NCBI GenBank assembly: GCA_025716815.1
Contig: JAIXMN010000020.1
Location: forward strand, 558,001-622,000
Direction of reading: 5' to 3'
DNA length: 64,000 nucleotides
From: Dichotomocladium elegans
Lineage: Eukaryota; Mucoromycota; Mucoromycetes; Mucorales; Lichtheimiaceae
Within the stretch, counting starts at the first letter, position 1. Every line of letters begins with the position of its first letter. The notes below the pieces were generated by a model that was not told the DNA's origin, did no database searches, and saw nothing but the letters and a program-made list of their open reading frames with translations. The translations under genes and the position numbers were made by a program. Of the stretch, positions 62,976 through 64,000 are shown piece after piece.

Positions 62976-64000
62976 GGGTAAGAAGGGGCTGGTATTTTCT
63001 GTTGACTACGGGTATATCTGGGCCTTTTTATGCGACAAATTTATGTTTTATAATATTTCTTTGCGACATTTTTTTTTTTTTGAAAATAAAGTACATAAAG
63101 TCATGGATGATTGTCCGTTCATTCCAGCTTAATCTCCTATAAATAATGGAGGTTCTGAGCGAACTACGGTGTTTTCTCAAATCCATCCTTGGCCTCTCTT
63201 TCATGAGTTATTCGGTATCAATTTGCTTTCTATCCGGATGTAATATCTTCTGTACTTTGTAGTTTGACCAACCGCAACTATACTTGATGAGCCATGGAAG
63301 AGAGGTCAAAGATGATACCGCATCACTCGGTGGGGAGTCGCGATTTGGCTGCCTTCGGACCGGTTGTTCCCCCCTTTTTTTTCGTTGAGGAGCCCTTGCT
63401 CACATCCCATTGCTTCGTCCCCCTCTTTTTGGTACTGTCTATCTTCCCCGCGCTCACCCGGCGCAATTTGCCGCTGGCCCGCCTTTTGCTTACTTCGTGC
63501 CGCTATTGTGCCTCCATAGAACCCCTGCCGCTGGTGTTGCCGTTCCTTCTGGTGTTGCTTGTCCTTGCTCCTGGCATTGCTCCTGGCACACCACTCAGTC
63601 CCTCTGCAACGATTATCGCTGTATGCACACCTGGATACGCCTGGTGTGAACTGAATGCTAATCTAAAGTGGAAAGGGGGTGGGGTTAATAGGTTCTGTTG
63701 GCTAACGAAATCATTTTACCTATTGACACGATTTCATATGTTGATACAGTTTCTAGACGAACACTCGAGGCTACCGACTTTGATATGTGAAGATATTAAG
63801 ACATGATGGCAAGCTTCATCTTGGTCGATATCCTTCGATGCTCCTCTGTCTTTATTTTATTTTTTGGTTCTGCATTTTATACGTACCTATCAGTTTAAGA
63901 AAAGAAAACGGGCGCCACCCGCTTCACATATCTTTTTTTTTTGGCTGTACAACACTTGCGTCGCAAAACTGCCATGTTGAGTGAGTCGCAATCGTTGTCC
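62976..64000. other. repeat-like sequence to the window end
   Basis: No supported gene. The plus-strand ORF at 63294..63806 is pyrimidine-rich and hydrophobic, most likely the complement of a Gly/Ser/Gln/Lys-rich repeat-derived sequence: the minus strand includes GNTSGRGSMEA, similar to DNTSGRSIGE in the tail of transposon copy B. Poly-T runs occur at 63069-63080 and 63932-63941. Confidence 0.4.

Noticed and set aside
63294..63806. 170-residue hydrophobic plus-strand ORF
   Set aside because: Composition is best explained as the complement of a purine-rich repeat related to the transposon tail.

Overview
This is a 64-kb piece of nuclear DNA from an intron-rich fungus. The gene set and style point to an early-diverging Mucoromycota lineage: short introns with GT or GC donors, AT-rich spacers, a TEA-domain factor, SMG9, kynurenine 3-monooxygenase, an asparaginase-ankyrin protein, and decayed Tc1/IS630-like and Ty3/gypsy elements. 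All lineage and function calls come from reading the sequence; no database search was run. Exon coordinates were derived by hand from splice signals, reading phase and family motifs. Every spliced model listed as complete sums to a multiple of three.

Layout. 0-5 kb, minus strand: 5' end of a MAT2B/RmlD-like gene, a TEA/ATTS transcription factor and a peroxisomal D-amino-acid oxidase. 5.7-21.7 kb, mainly plus strand: metacaspase, ARF GTPase, Ypp1/TTC7-like TPR protein, a small charged minus-strand ORF, SMG9 and WDR48/Bun107. 22-31 kb: a small cysteine-rich secreted protein, degraded repeat DNA, a possible KH/2H-phosphoesterase protein, one unrecognised membrane-associated gene and a possible secreted ORF. 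31.5-44.2 kb: phospholipase D1 and kynurenine 3-monooxygenase in a tight convergent pair, then a tandem pair of SAM methyltransferases. 44-48 kb is gene-poor. 48.5-57.3 kb: EF-hand mitochondrial carrier, asparaginase with ankyrin repeats, and a Cid1-type nucleotidyltransferase. 57.5-64 kb: a transposon graveyard holding two transposase families, a gypsy integrase relic, an inverted duplicate and one candidate secreted ORF.

The genes are mostly conserved housekeeping or signalling genes rather than one pathway. Loose themes are amino-acid catabolism (D-amino-acid oxidase, kynurenine monooxygenase, asparaginase), membrane lipid and ARF signalling (ARF, the Ypp1 scaffold of PI 4-kinase, PLD1), and RNA turnover (SMG9, the terminal nucleotidyltransferase). 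I found no convincing new multi-gene system. The most interesting signals are an apparently raised share of GC-AG introns, a 27-nt microexon in PLD1, a donor-site shift in one of the tandem methyltransferases, small secreted cysteine proteins, and an opposite-strand ORF conserved between two copies of a decayed transposon.
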